Source: Oscillospiraceae bacterium (GTDB lineage: Bacteria > Bacillota > Clostridia > Oscillospirales > Oscillospiraceae). From it: a DNA stretch of 64,000 bases. This document shows positions 7,109 to 16,605 of this stretch, piece after piece (positions within the stretch are counted from its first letter, which is position 1; each line of letters begins with the position of its first letter). The notes beneath the pieces are model-generated. The model did not search any database. It was given only the letters and a program-made list of their open reading frames with translations, and was not told the DNA's origin. Where the stretch lies: contig CACYXE010000002.1 of the NCBI GenBank assembly GCA_902778275.1, forward strand, positions 56,812-120,811, read 5' to 3'. A program made the translations under genes and the position numbers.

Positions 7109-9358
7109 ATGCCGGAAAGAGTGGCGAAAATCGCGGTCTCTGCCGCAACATATTGGATCGACAAGCCCTATGATTATCTCATTCCACGGGAACTGGCGGA
7201 TCTGGTAAGACCCGGTGTGCGGGTATATGTGCCATTTTCACAGGGAAATCGCAGAAGTGAGGGGATCGTGCTTGCTCTGTCCGATAGCAGCGGCTATGAC
7301 AGATTGAAAGCCATTCTTTCTGTTTTAGATGAGGAACCGGTTTTAAGTGAAGAGCAGATCCGGCTCGCTTTGTTCATGCGGGATCGTTTCTTCTGCACGG
7401 TATATGATGCGGTTAAAGCTATGCTTCCCGCCGGATTATGGTTCGACAGTGACGGCAAACGCAGAGTCAACGATAAGATGGTTGAAATGGCGCGGCTTGC
7501 CATATCACCGGAAGACGCTGCCGTCATCGCCGAAAACAAACGCCGAAGATCGCCGCAGCAAGCCAATCTGCTGGATTTGCTGTGCAGCTTTGAAGCGCTC
7601 CCCAGTCATGAACTGATGCGTTTTACAGGCGCTTCACGCCAGTCTCTGAAATCTCTTTGCACCGCGGAACTGGTAGAGCTATATCAAAGAGAGGTGTACA
7701 GGAGGCCGCAGATCCACGCCGAGGAGGCGGAGTCTCTGCCGGTCCTGAATGCCGAGCAGGCCGCTGCTTTCGCCGGTCTGTCTGAATTGGCCCGCTCCGG
7801 GAAAGCGTCCGCAGCACTGTTGTTCGGTGTGACCGGAAGCGGGAAAACCAGTGTGTATATCCACTTGATCCAGGAGCAGCTGACATGTGGGAAAACAGCG
7901 ATCCTCCTGGTGCCGGAGATCGCTCTTACGCCTCAGATGCTGGCGACCTTTTCTTCCCATTTCGGGGAGCAGATCGCTGTGCTGCACAGCAGCTTAACTT
8001 CCGGTGAGCGCTATGATGAGTGGAAAAGGGTCAAAAGCGGAAAGGCAAGGTTGGTGATCGGTACGCGGAGCGCGGTATTTGCTCCTGTGGAAAACCTTGG
8101 CATCATCATCATCGACGAAGAGCAGGAAGAGACTTATAAGTCTGAGAATTCGCCCCGCTATCATGCCAGGGAGATCGCTAAATTCCGCTGCGCAAGATCC
8201 GACTGTATGCTTTTGCTCGGTTCAGCGACACCGGACATCGTAAGCCGCTATTATGCAAAGACCGGGCGATATGCCTATTTTGCTCTTCACAGCCGTTTCA
8301 ACGAACAACAGATGCCGACTGTCAGGATCGTTGATATGAAGCGTGAGCTTCGCCGGGGAAACGGCGGAAATATCAGCAGCGTCCTCCAGGAAGAGATCGC
8401 GTCCAATCTGGAACGATCAGAACAGAGCATCCTGTTCATCAACCGCCGCGGGGCGCATAAGCTGATCACTTGCGGCGCCTGTGGTTTTACTTATAAATGT
8501 CCGCGCTGCAGCGTTTCACTGACGTATCACAGCGCCAACAACCGGCTGATGTGCCACTATTGCGGGTATTCGACCCGGATCGATCCGGTATGTCCGGACT
8601 GCGGCGGTACCTTGAATCATATTGGCGCGGGAACACAGCTGATCGTGGAGGAACTGCAGCAGTTGTTCCCGGACGCTCCCATCCTTCGTATGGATACCGA
8701 TTCGGTCACCCCTGTCGGCTCCCATGAAGCTCTTTTTGAAAAATTCAAAAACGAGAACATACCGATCATGGTCGGTACACAGATGGTGACAAAGGGGCTG
8801 AATTTCGAAAACGTGACCCTGGTCGGCGTCATATCTGCCGATCAGAGTTTGTATGCCGGAGATTATCGGGCGGGTGAACGCACCTTTTCCCTGATCACAC
8901 AGGTCGTGGGCCGGGGAGGCCGCGGCGCAAAACCGGGAAGAGCGGTGATCCAGACCTATACGCCGGATAATGAGACGATCCGTTTGGCTGCGCAGCAGGA
9001 TTACGAGGCCTTTTTCATTTCGGAATTGTCGCTGCGGCAGATACAGAACACGCCGCCCTTCTGTGATATTTTGACCATTACGGCCTCCGGTCAGGAGGAG
9101 GCGCAGGTAGTTCGTGCCTGCCGCTTTGCCAGACAGAGGCTTGAACAGCTTCTGTCCGGGAAAAAAGAGATTCGCTTTTTGGGACCGACGCCGCTGTCGG
9201 TCGTGAAAGTCAATAACAGATACCGTTATCGCGTGCAGCTCAACTGCATGTCAGATGCCGCGGTTCGCAGCGCGGTATCCCAGACGGTGATCGATTGCAA
9301 TACAGATAAACGGTTCAAGGGCGTCGCCGTCTTTGCCGACAGTGGCCCGCTTGATTAA
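7109..9358 (+). CDS. priA: primosomal protein N' (replication restart helicase PriA)
   Basis: 749-aa superfamily 2 helicase that reloads replisomes at collapsed forks. N-terminal DNA-binding domain (to about 200), Walker A GVTGSGKTSVY (about 243), Walker B DEEQEETYKSE, helicase C motif QVVGRGGRGAKPG, and two zinc sites made of CGACGFTYKCPRC and CHYCGYSTRIDPVCPDCGG. The Walker B box reads DEEQ instead of the classical DEEH of PriA, a His to Gln change that leaves the acidic pair intact. Full length. Followed by def after 29 bases. Confidence 0.96.
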   Translation: MPERVAKIAVSAATYWIDKPYDYLIPRELADLVRPGVRVYVPFSQGNRRSEGIVLALSDSSGYDRLKAILSVLDEEPVLSEEQIRLALFMRDRFFCTVYDAVKAMLPAGLWFDSDGKRRVNDKMVEMARLAISPEDAAVIAENKRRRSPQQANLLDLLCSFEALPSHELMRFTGASRQSLKSLCTAELVELYQREVYRRPQIHAEEAESLPVLNAEQAAAFAGLSELARSGKASAALLFGVTGSGKTSVYIHLIQEQLTCGKTAILLVPEIALTPQMLATFSSHFGEQIAVLHSSLTSGERYDEWKRVKSGKARLVIGTRSAVFAPVENLGIIIIDEEQEETYKSENSPRYHAREIAKFRCARSDCMLLLGSATPDIVSRYYAKTGRYAYFALHSRFNEQQMPTVRIVDMKRELRRGNGGNISSVLQEEIASNLERSEQSILFINRRGAHKLITCGACGFTYKCPRCSVSLTYHSANNRLMCHYCGYSTRIDPVCPDCGGTLNHIGAGTQLIVEELQQLFPDAPILRMDTDSVTPVGSHEALFEKFKNENIPIMVGTQMVTKGLNFENVTLVGVISADQSLYAGDYRAGERTFSLITQVVGRGGRGAKPGRAVIQTYTPDNETIRLAAQQDYEAFFISELSLRQIQNTPPFCDILTITASGQEEAQVVRACRFARQRLEQLLSGKKEIRFLGPTPLSVVKVNNRYRYRVQLNCMSDAAVRSAVSQTVIDCNTDKRFKGVAVFADSGPLD

Positions 9359-9387
9359 GCGTACCCGTTTTTTAGAAGGAGAAAGAA

Positions 9388-9885
9388 ATGGCACTGCGTA
9401 ATATTTTAACGAAGGAAGAGCCAACTTTATATAAAAAGTGCCGGCCGGTCAAAGATTTCAATCCCCGCCTCCACCAGCTTTTGGACGACATGGCGGAGAC
9501 GCTGCAGAAGGCAAACGGTGTCGGTTTGGCCGCCCCCCAGGTAGGGGTGCTGCGCCGCGCGGTTCTGGTCATTGAGACGAATGTTCCGGAAGGCGAGGAT
9601 GAATATATTATTGAACTCATCAATCCGGAGATCCTTGAGACCTCCGGGGAACAGGACGGTCCGGAGGGCTGTCTGAGCGTCCCCGGAGAATATGGACTTG
9701 TAAAACGTCCCGAGCATGTCAAGGTCAAAGCGCAGGATCGAAACGGGAATTGGTTCGAAGTGGAAGGCGAGGGCTTGACAGCTCGCTGCTTCTGCCATGA
9801 GATTGATCATCTCAACGGCATTGTTTTCACCTCAAAATGTGAGCGTATGCTTACGGAAGAGGAACTCCAGAGCGGAGAATACTGA
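9388..9885 (+). CDS. def: peptide deformylase
   Basis: 165-aa metallo-deformylase removing the N-formyl group from nascent proteins. All three signature boxes are present: GVGLAAPQVG, EGCLSVPG (metal-binding Cys) and CHEIDHLNG (HExxH with two His ligands). AAGGAGAAAG is a strong ribosome site. Followed directly by fmt, the enzyme that puts the formyl group on. Confidence 0.97.
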   Translation: MALRNILTKEEPTLYKKCRPVKDFNPRLHQLLDDMAETLQKANGVGLAAPQVGVLRRAVLVIETNVPEGEDEYIIELINPEILETSGEQDGPEGCLSVPGEYGLVKRPEHVKVKAQDRNGNWFEVEGEGLTARCFCHEIDHLNGIVFTSKCERMLTEEELQSGEY

Positions 9886-9899
9886 ACAGAGGTTTGACT

Positions 9900-10820
9900 A
9901 TGCGCGTAGTTTTTATGGGAACGCCGGACTTTGCGGACGCTTCCCTGAAAGAACTGATAAAAGAACAATTTCAAATCGCCGGTGTTTTTACGCAGCCGGA
10001 CCGAATGCGGGGCAGGGGCATGGCTTTGTCCTTCTCCCCGGTCAAGGTGACTGCGTTGGACGCGGGGATTCCTGTTTTTCAGCCGGAGAACATGCGCGAT
10101 GCTCAGGTCGCCGATCTGCTCCGGTCTCTTGCGCCGGATATCCTTGTCGTGGTCGCATATGGGAAGATCCTGCCTGATTCGATCCTTGAGATTCCGCGTT
10201 TTGGCGCAGTGAACGTACATGGTTCACTTCTTCCCCAATATCGCGGCTCTGCGCCGATCCAGTGGGCTGTTCTGAACGGTGACCGGGTGACCGGCGTAAG
10301 CACCATGTATCTTTCCCATGAGATGGATGCCGGTGATGTGATCTATTCCGAAGCGACCGAGATCGGGGAGTATGAGACCTCCGGTGAACTGTTCGACCGG
10401 CTCATGGATATGGGGGCGAAGCTCCTGGTCAGAACCCTTCACGATATTGAAAGCGGGACTGCGCCAAGGCATCCGCAAGATCACACACAGGCCAGTTATA
10501 CGAAGAAGTTGGATAAATCCATGTCTCCGATCTGCTGGGATCAGTCACCTCGGTCTATCTTGAAGTGGATCTATGGACTCCAACCCTGGCCTGTGGCCAC
10601 AGCTGAGATCGGCGGAGTCAATTGCCGCGTGTTTTCTGCGGCATACAGCGATATGAAAACCGATAAAGCGCCGGGCAGTGTCGTGGATGCCGGAGAGGCT
10701 GGGATCCTGGTGGCTTGCGCAGATGGGCAGACATTGATGATCAAAGAGCTGCAGGTCCCCGGAAAACGCCGTATGGCCGCAGCTGACTATCTGCGGGGAC
10801 ACCCGCTGCAGCTGACATGA
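9900..10820 (+). CDS. fmt: methionyl-tRNA formyltransferase
   Basis: 306-aa enzyme that formylates Met-tRNAi using 10-formyl-THF. N-terminus MRVVFMGTPDFA; catalytic region VVVAYGKILP, NVHGSLLPQYRGSAPIQWAVLNGD with the conserved Asn, His and the later Asp (HEMDAGD). C-terminal OB-like domain to the end. A TTG two codons upstream exists, but ATG 9900 with CAGAGG fits better. The stop overlaps the rsmB ATG. Confidence 0.96.
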   Translation: MRVVFMGTPDFADASLKELIKEQFQIAGVFTQPDRMRGRGMALSFSPVKVTALDAGIPVFQPENMRDAQVADLLRSLAPDILVVVAYGKILPDSILEIPRFGAVNVHGSLLPQYRGSAPIQWAVLNGDRVTGVSTMYLSHEMDAGDVIYSEATEIGEYETSGELFDRLMDMGAKLLVRTLHDIESGTAPRHPQDHTQASYTKKLDKSMSPICWDQSPRSILKWIYGLQPWPVATAEIGGVNCRVFSAAYSDMKTDKAPGSVVDAGEAGILVACADGQTLMIKELQVPGKRRMAAADYLRGHPLQLT

Positions 10821-12154
10821 GTGAGAACATATCCGCCCGTGAAGTGGCATTGGAAGCGCTGGAGCGTTTTCGCAAAGATAAGGCATGGTCCGGCCCGCTG
10901 ATCGACAGTCTGAACAGAAAATATTCCCTGGAAAAACGGGAAGCCGCACTCGCGGCCAGGCTTTTTCTGGGCGTTTTACAAAATTCGAACTATTGCGACT
11001 ATTGCATTGGGGTATACTGTTCCAGAAAAATCGATTCTCTTCAACCGAAATTGCTGAATATCCTGCGTCTCGGCGCTTATCAGCTTCTGTTTCTGGACAA
11101 GATCCCAGCCAGTGCTGCCGTCAATGAGAGCGTTACTTTATGTCGGAGCAATGGCTTCAGCCGGGCGGCCGGACTTGTAAATGCTGTTCTTCGCAGACTC
11201 GCTGAGAATCGGGATCATTTGCCGGAGATTCCCGGGAAGGGAACAGCTGCATATCTTGCAACGCGGTACAGTCACCCGGAATGGATCGTCAACCGTTTAC
11301 TGGCGGAACGGGAGTATTCCTTTGTTGAGGGCTTTCTCGCCGCAAACAATGAGCCATGCGGTTTTTGTGTCCATGTCAACACTTTGAAGATCTCCGCGGC
11401 AGATTTTCGCCGTGCGCTGGTCAGGACGGGCGTGTCCTTTGACGATGTTCCCAACCTGCCCGACAGCTTTATGATCCATGGCGGCGCAGTGACCGATCTC
11501 CCCGGTTACGCGGAGGGCCTGTTCTATGTGCAGGATGCCGCCGCTCGTATTGCAGTGCTGGCTGCCGCCCCTGAAAAAGGGATGCGCGTCCTTGATGCCT
11601 GCGCTGCGCCTGGGGGGAAGACCCTGGCGGCTGCGTTCTCCATGGAGGATCAGGGCAGCATACGCAGCTGCGATATCCACGCCAAGAAGCTCTCCCTGGT
11701 TCATGACAATGTCCAGCGTATGGGGATCGGCTGTGTGGAGACCGAGGCCAGAGATGCAAGAGAGGACCGGGCGGAATACCGGGAAGCTTACGACCTGGTC
11801 ATAGCGGACGTGCCGTGCTCAGGTCTTGGCGTGATCCGGAAGCGTCCGGAGATCCGGTATAAATCGGAGAAGGAGATCGCCGGACTTCCTGAGATCCAAC
11901 TGGCGATCCTGAACAATCTGGCGGGTTTCGTTAAGCCCGGCGGTGTTTTGCTGTATTCCACCTGCACGATTCTCAACGCCGAAAACTGCGGTCTCATTGA
12001 GAGGTTTCTGGCAGATCATATGGATTTTGTCCCTGAGGACTTTGAAGTTGGCGCGCTGCATTCCACAAAAGGCGCCTATGCCTTTTGGCCGCAGATTGAT
12101 GGTACGGATGGATTCTTTGCTGCCAAATTAAGAAAGAAACTGAAGGAACAATGA
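10817..12154 (+). CDS. rsmB: 16S rRNA (cytosine(967)-C(5))-methyltransferase RsmB
   Basis: 445-aa SAM-dependent m5C methyltransferase. N-terminal NusB-like RNA-binding domain (about 1-135), then a Rossmann methyltransferase with SAM motif DACAAPGGKT (about 259-268), the first catalytic loop ADVPCSGLGVIRKRPEIRYK (nucleophile/general-base Cys), and STCTILNAEN with the second Cys. Overlaps fmt and rlmN by four bases each. The zinc peptidase gene found between fmt and rsmB in some Clostridia is absent. Confidence 0.95.
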   Translation: MSENISAREVALEALERFRKDKAWSGPLIDSLNRKYSLEKREAALAARLFLGVLQNSNYCDYCIGVYCSRKIDSLQPKLLNILRLGAYQLLFLDKIPASAAVNESVTLCRSNGFSRAAGLVNAVLRRLAENRDHLPEIPGKGTAAYLATRYSHPEWIVNRLLAEREYSFVEGFLAANNEPCGFCVHVNTLKISAADFRRALVRTGVSFDDVPNLPDSFMIHGGAVTDLPGYAEGLFYVQDAAARIAVLAAAPEKGMRVLDACAAPGGKTLAAAFSMEDQGSIRSCDIHAKKLSLVHDNVQRMGIGCVETEARDAREDRAEYREAYDLVIADVPCSGLGVIRKRPEIRYKSEKEIAGLPEIQLAILNNLAGFVKPGGVLLYSTCTILNAENCGLIERFLADHMDFVPEDFEVGALHSTKGAYAFWPQIDGTDGFFAAKLRKKLKEQ

Positions 12155-13185
12155 AGAGAGATATTTTGTCTTTGAACTGCGGAGAGATCGAGCGGGAATT
12201 GCTCTCCCTTGGGTATCCGAAATATCGAGGCAGGCAGATCTATGACTGGTTAATGCATGGCGTTCGGGATTTTGATGAGATGACCAATCTCCCAAAGGAC
12301 CTGCGCAGTACGCTTAAAAATGAATTCAGACTATACGCGCCAAAGGTTTTGAGCAAACAAGTGTCTCAACTGGACGGGACCATCAAATACCTGTGGGAAC
12401 TGTACGACGGCAATGCGGTCGAAACGGTCGTGATGAGCTATAAACATGGCAACACGGTTTGCGTTTCCTGTCAGGTCGGATGCAGACAGGGATGTGCTTT
12501 CTGCGCATCTACCATTGGCGGTTTGGTGAGATCTCTTGAACCTTCGGAGATTTTGGACGAGGTGTTTTTTTCACAGCAGGATTCCGGAAAACCGATCTCC
12601 AATATCGTGCTGATGGGGATCGGAGAGCCGTTGGACAACTTCGATAACGTCATGCGATTCTTGGAGCTGGTCAACGATCCGGCCGGTATGAATATCGGGA
12701 TGCGGCATATCTCTCTTTCCACCTGCGGGATCACGGAGCGATTTGAGGATCTGGCGGCGAAAGATTTGCAGCTGACGCTTTCCGTCTCCCTGCATGCGCC
12801 TGACGATGAGACCCGCTCTCGTTTGATGCCGGCGAACCGGGGCCGCGGTGTGGAGGAACTGATGCGCTGCTGCAAGAAGTATTATGAGCAGACCGGCAGG
12901 CGCATTTCCTTTGAATATGCGATGATCGACGGCGTAAACGATACGCAATTCCATGCGAAATTGCTGGCCGAACGAGCCAAATATGTGGGCGCCCATGTGA
13001 ATTTGATCCCGCTGAATTATGTGGAGGAAAGGCCCTTCAAGCCTTCGACTTCCGGTCATATGAAAGCGTTTATCAAGGTACTGGAATCCGAGGGGGTCAA
13101 TGTTACCGTCCGGCGCAGACTGGGCAGTGATGTAGACGCTTCCTGCGGACAGCTCCGAAGAAAAATCCAGAAACAGAATGCGTAG
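12151..13185 (+). CDS. rlmN: dual-specificity 23S rRNA/tRNA adenine-C2 methyltransferase RlmN
   Basis: 344-aa radical-SAM enzyme making m2A2503 in 23S rRNA and m2A37 in some tRNAs. Radical SAM cluster cysteines are in CRQGCAFCAS (CxxxCxxC), GIGEPLDNFDNV is the SAM-binding GEP-like motif, and the methyl-carrying Cys is in DASCGQLRRK near the C-terminus. Start overlaps the rsmB stop. Full length. Confidence 0.96.
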   Translation: MKRDILSLNCGEIERELLSLGYPKYRGRQIYDWLMHGVRDFDEMTNLPKDLRSTLKNEFRLYAPKVLSKQVSQLDGTIKYLWELYDGNAVETVVMSYKHGNTVCVSCQVGCRQGCAFCASTIGGLVRSLEPSEILDEVFFSQQDSGKPISNIVLMGIGEPLDNFDNVMRFLELVNDPAGMNIGMRHISLSTCGITERFEDLAAKDLQLTLSVSLHAPDDETRSRLMPANRGRGVEELMRCCKKYYEQTGRRISFEYAMIDGVNDTQFHAKLLAERAKYVGAHVNLIPLNYVEERPFKPSTSGHMKAFIKVLESEGVNVTVRRRLGSDVDASCGQLRRKIQKQNA

Positions 13186-13214
13186 TGCCGGATAGCGGTG
13201 AAAGCGAGGCAGCG

Positions 13215-13961
13215 ATGAAAAGCTTTGGTCTCACAGACAAGGGAAAAGTCAGAAAAGACAATCAGGACAGTTTTATCATTGAAAAATGCAAGGCAAGAGA
13301 CTGCGTCATTGCCGTTTTGTGCGACGGGATGGGCGGCGCCAAGGCCGGCGGACTGGCAAGTCAGCTGTCTAACAAGGCTTTTGTCTCCTACGTCTATGCC
13401 AAGCTGACCTCCCGTGTCATTAAAAAATTCAATTACCGTGAGATCCTGCAGTCTGCCTGTGAGGAAGCCAATGGCGTTGCGTTTGAGTATTCTCAGTTTG
13501 GCGAGGAGTTCAGCGGCATGGGTACCACGATCGTCGGCGGTGTGATTAAATCCAACGGCAATGGTTATATTATCAATGTGGGCGACAGCCGGGCCTATCA
13601 CATTTCCAGAAAAACCGACAGTGTGGTGCAGATAACCAGAGATCACTCCCTCGTGGAAGATCTGTTGGAGTTCGGTGCGATCACCCGTGAACAGGCTTTA
13701 ACGCACCCGCAGAGAAACGTGATCACCAGGGCCCTGGGCTCCGAAGCGCAGGTGGAATCGGATTATTATGAGTTTACTTTGCTCAGCGGTGATGTGCTGT
13801 TATTGTGCTCCGATGGCTTGTCCAATATCGTGAGCGATACAGAGATGCTTGCCTGTGCAAAGGAAAAAACGGACCCGGAGACTCTGTGCAGAGCTTTGAT
13901 GAAACTGGCTCTTGACAGAGGAGCCCGTGATAATGTAACAGTCGTTGCCGTTATGCGATAA
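13215..13961 (+). CDS. prpC: PP2C-family protein phosphatase (PrpC/Stp)
   Basis: 248-aa metal-dependent Ser/Thr phosphatase that opposes the PASTA kinase encoded next. PP2C motifs in order: RKDNQDS, CDGMGGAKAGGLAS, NVGDSRAYHI, TRDHSLVEDLLEFGAIT, LLCSDGLSN, ARDNVTVV. Metal-binding aspartates are all present. ATG 13215 with GCGAGG upstream is preferred over the GTG at 13185 that overlaps the rlmN stop. Cytoplasmic. Confidence 0.95.
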   Translation: MKSFGLTDKGKVRKDNQDSFIIEKCKARDCVIAVLCDGMGGAKAGGLASQLSNKAFVSYVYAKLTSRVIKKFNYREILQSACEEANGVAFEYSQFGEEFSGMGTTIVGGVIKSNGNGYIINVGDSRAYHISRKTDSVVQITRDHSLVEDLLEFGAITREQALTHPQRNVITRALGSEAQVESDYYEFTLLSGDVLLLCSDGLSNIVSDTEMLACAKEKTDPETLCRALMKLALDRGARDNVTVVAVMR

Positions 13962-13983
13962 GCGGCGAATGCTGGAGAACACT

Positions 13984-15654
13984 ATGAACACGAATGATAA
14001 GTATATCGGCCAGCTTTTGGATGGACGGTATGAAACACTGGAATTGATCGGCGAGGGCGGTATGGCCATCGTCTATAAGGCTTTGGATCACCGGCTCAAC
14101 CGCAATGTGGCAGTAAAGATCCTGCGGGATGAAATGGCTCAGGATGAAGAGTTCAAGCGCCGTTTCTGTGCGGAATCTCATGCTGTCGCCATGCTGTCCA
14201 ATCCCAATATCGTTGCCGTTTATGACGTGAGCCACAGCGATGCTATGGAATACATAGTCATGGAGCTTGTAGACGGCATCACACTGAAGCAGTATATGGA
14301 CAAAAAGGGCGCCATCAGTTGGCGGGAGGCGCTCCATTTTACAAAACAGATCGCCAGGGCGCTCTCCCATGCACATGAGCGCGGGATCATCCACCGGGAT
14401 ATCAAGCCCCATAACATCATGCTTTTGCGGGACGGGACCATAAAGGTCGCAGATTTTGGTATCGCCGCTCTGGACAATGAAGTACATGAGAACAACGGGC
14501 AGGCCATCGGTTCTATCCACTATATCGCGCCTGAGCAGGCGAGGGGTGAAAGCCCGGACACCCGCAGCGATATTTATTCGCTTGGCGTCGTCATGTATGA
14601 GATGCTTACGGGGGAGAAACCGTATACCGGGGATAGCCTGGGTGAGATCGCCATCAAGCATATGAACGCCGATCCCGTCCCGCCTCACGAGCTGGCAGAG
14701 GACATTCCTCCCGAATTGGAGCGCATAACCCTCAAAGCTATGGACGCCAATATCGAGACGAGATATCAAAGCGCTGCGGATTTGCTGGCTGATTTGGATT
14801 CCTTCACGCAGAGTCAGATGAAACCGGAAGAGGAGACCATTGAAAGCCCGGCAGTCGTTCCCGTCCGTTCTGTCAGTGAGCTCTCCCGGGAACAGTATAA
14901 ACGCCGCCGCCGCCGATCCGGCCGGGTGAGTTATCTGGCGGGAACCTTCGGAACCCTGCTGATCGCGGTCGCGCTGTTGGTGTTCCTGTGGCGGTTTTGG
15001 CTGGAAGATATCTTCTCTCCGGCGGAAAGGATTGATTTGCCCAACTTCACCGGCGGCAGCTATAACGATCTGGTGAACGATCCACAGTTGAACACCCTGT
15101 ATAATTTCAAGGTGACCTTTGTCGTTGATAAGGAGACGGAGCCCGGGCTGATCCTTTCCCAGTCTCCCAATCAGGGCAGAAGCATGATGGTCACCCCGGA
15201 GGGAATCGACGTTGAATTGACAGTCAGCACCGGCGACGTTATGGCGCAGGTGCCCGATGTGATCAACATGGACTATCGGTCTGCCAGCAGCATCATGCGG
15301 CAATCCGGCTTCTATGTGGAAATCGAAAATTCCATCTCTGACACGTATACCAAGGATTTTGTGATCAGCACCAATCCGGTTGCCGGCGAGGAACTGGGTA
15401 CCGGCTCAACTGTCTATCTTGTGGTAAGTAGCGGCCCGCAGATCTCCAACGTGTCCATGCCCAATTTGATCGGCCTCTCGGAAAGCGCTGCGGTCACGCA
15501 GCTGGAAAACAGTGATCTGAGTTTTGGCGGCTCGACCTACGCGCAAAGTGATCTGCCGGCGGGAACTGTGGTCGGCCAAAGTGTGGACGCTTTTACGGAG
15601 ATCGAGGAGCACAGCAAAATCATTCTGCGGGTGTCTACCGGACCGGAGGCTTAA
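13984..15654 (+). CDS. prkC: PASTA-domain Ser/Thr kinase (PrkC/Stk)
   Basis: 556-aa membrane kinase sensing muropeptides or lipid II and controlling cell wall, growth and, in spores, germination. Kinase domain: GEGGMAIVYKA (about 23-33), Lys45 in VAVK, HRDIKPHN catalytic loop, ADFGIA activation Asp, APEQARGE. One membrane helix (LAGTFGTLLIAVALLVFLWRFW, about 330-350) and three extracellular PASTA domains to the C-terminus. TGGAG precedes ATG 13984. The last codon overlaps the rsgA start (TAATG). Confidence 0.95.
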   Translation: MNTNDKYIGQLLDGRYETLELIGEGGMAIVYKALDHRLNRNVAVKILRDEMAQDEEFKRRFCAESHAVAMLSNPNIVAVYDVSHSDAMEYIVMELVDGITLKQYMDKKGAISWREALHFTKQIARALSHAHERGIIHRDIKPHNIMLLRDGTIKVADFGIAALDNEVHENNGQAIGSIHYIAPEQARGESPDTRSDIYSLGVVMYEMLTGEKPYTGDSLGEIAIKHMNADPVPPHELAEDIPPELERITLKAMDANIETRYQSAADLLADLDSFTQSQMKPEEETIESPAVVPVRSVSELSREQYKRRRRRSGRVSYLAGTFGTLLIAVALLVFLWRFWLEDIFSPAERIDLPNFTGGSYNDLVNDPQLNTLYNFKVTFVVDKETEPGLILSQSPNQGRSMMVTPEGIDVELTVSTGDVMAQVPDVINMDYRSASSIMRQSGFYVEIENSISDTYTKDFVISTNPVAGEELGTGSTVYLVVSSGPQISNVSMPNLIGLSESAAVTQLENSDLSFGGSTYAQSDLPAGTVVGQSVDAFTEIEEHSKIILRVSTGPEA

Positions 15655-16541
15655 TGATCAAAGGAACAATTGTCAAAGCGCTGAGCGGCTTCTATTACGT
15701 TCAGACAGACGATGGATTGCTGACCTGCAAGGCGCGGGGAAAATTTCGCCTGGACGGTACTTCGCCCCTGGTGGGAGACAGAGTCACATGCAGTGTCGAC
15801 GCCAACGGGATGGGACGCGTAGATTTGGTGGAGCCCCGCAGGAACTGGTTTGTCCGCCCGTCTGTTGCGAATGTTGACGCGCTCGTTTTTGTCGCCGCCA
15901 ATACCAATCCTGTCACAGATCCTTTTCTGATCGATCGTGTATCCGTGATTGCTGCAGACGCTGACTGTGAGTTTATCGTTTGCGTCAACAAAACGGATAT
16001 CGATCCGGGTAGCGAACTGGCATGGATCTACCGGAAAGCCGGCTTTTCGGTTTTGAGGACCAGTGCGGAGACCGGAGAGGGGATCGATGAACTGCGGCAG
16101 GCCCTCAGCGGTAAGGTCAGCGCGTTTACGGGGAATTCCGGCGTTGGAAAGTCCAGCATTCTGAATCGCCTGATGCCGGGACTGCAGGTACGGACTGGCG
16201 AGGTCAGTGAAAAACTCGGGCGCGGCAAACACACCACACGCCACGTCGAGCTTTTTGCCATCGGAGATCACGGCTATATTGCAGACACGCCCGGCTTTGC
16301 TTCCTTTGAGGTGGAAATGATCAAAGTTATCCCCAAGGAAGAGCTTCAATTTGATATGGTGGAATTCAGGCCTTACATAGGACAATGCAGATTTCAGGAT
16401 TGTATGCACCTGAAAGAGCCGGATTGTGCGGTGACACAGGCAGTGCGAAACGGCGAGATATCAGAAAGCAGATATCGCTCCTATCTTCGGCTGTACGAGC
16501 TGAGCGCCCAGCACAAATTCTGGGAAAACAAGCAGAATTAA
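15654..16541 (+). CDS. rsgA: ribosome small subunit-dependent GTPase RsgA
   Basis: 295-aa circularly permuted GTPase aiding late 30S assembly. N-terminal OB fold, then G motifs in permuted order: G4 CVNKTDID, G1 GNSGVGKSSILNRL, G3 DTPGFASFE, and a C-terminal zinc site (CRFQDCMHLKEPDCAV). In B. subtilis the order prpC-prkC-rsgA-rpe-thiN-spoVM is conserved; here rpe and thiN are missing and spoVM follows within 250 bases. Confidence 0.96.
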   Translation: MIKGTIVKALSGFYYVQTDDGLLTCKARGKFRLDGTSPLVGDRVTCSVDANGMGRVDLVEPRRNWFVRPSVANVDALVFVAANTNPVTDPFLIDRVSVIAADADCEFIVCVNKTDIDPGSELAWIYRKAGFSVLRTSAETGEGIDELRQALSGKVSAFTGNSGVGKSSILNRLMPGLQVRTGEVSEKLGRGKHTTRHVELFAIGDHGYIADTPGFASFEVEMIKVIPKEELQFDMVEFRPYIGQCRFQDCMHLKEPDCAVTQAVRNGEISESRYRSYLRLYELSAQHKFWENKQN

Positions 16542-16553
16542 GTTCTAAATCTT

Positions 16554-16605
16554 CCGCCCTTCGCGTAATGTGTATGGAAATACATGACGCGGGGGGCGGT
16601 TTTTT
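16554..16605 (+). terminator. terminator after rsgA, overlapping next start codon
   Basis: Long hairpin: CCGCCC (16554-16559) pairs with GGGCGG (16594-16599), CGCG with CGCG and ATGT with ACAT further in, followed by six T (16600-16605). The 3' arm also provides the only Shine-Dalgarno-like G-run for the TTG start at 16604, so the terminator overlaps the translation signal of the next small gene. Confidence 0.8.

Noticed and set aside
7109-9358. PriA inactivated by DEEQ Walker B
   Set aside because: The two acidic residues are kept and all other motifs and zinc sites are intact; His to Gln is likely tolerated.
13951-15303. Long open frame on the minus strand opposite prkC (450 codons)
   Set aside because: It mirrors the kinase gene; its translation shows no family pattern, and prkC has every catalytic motif.
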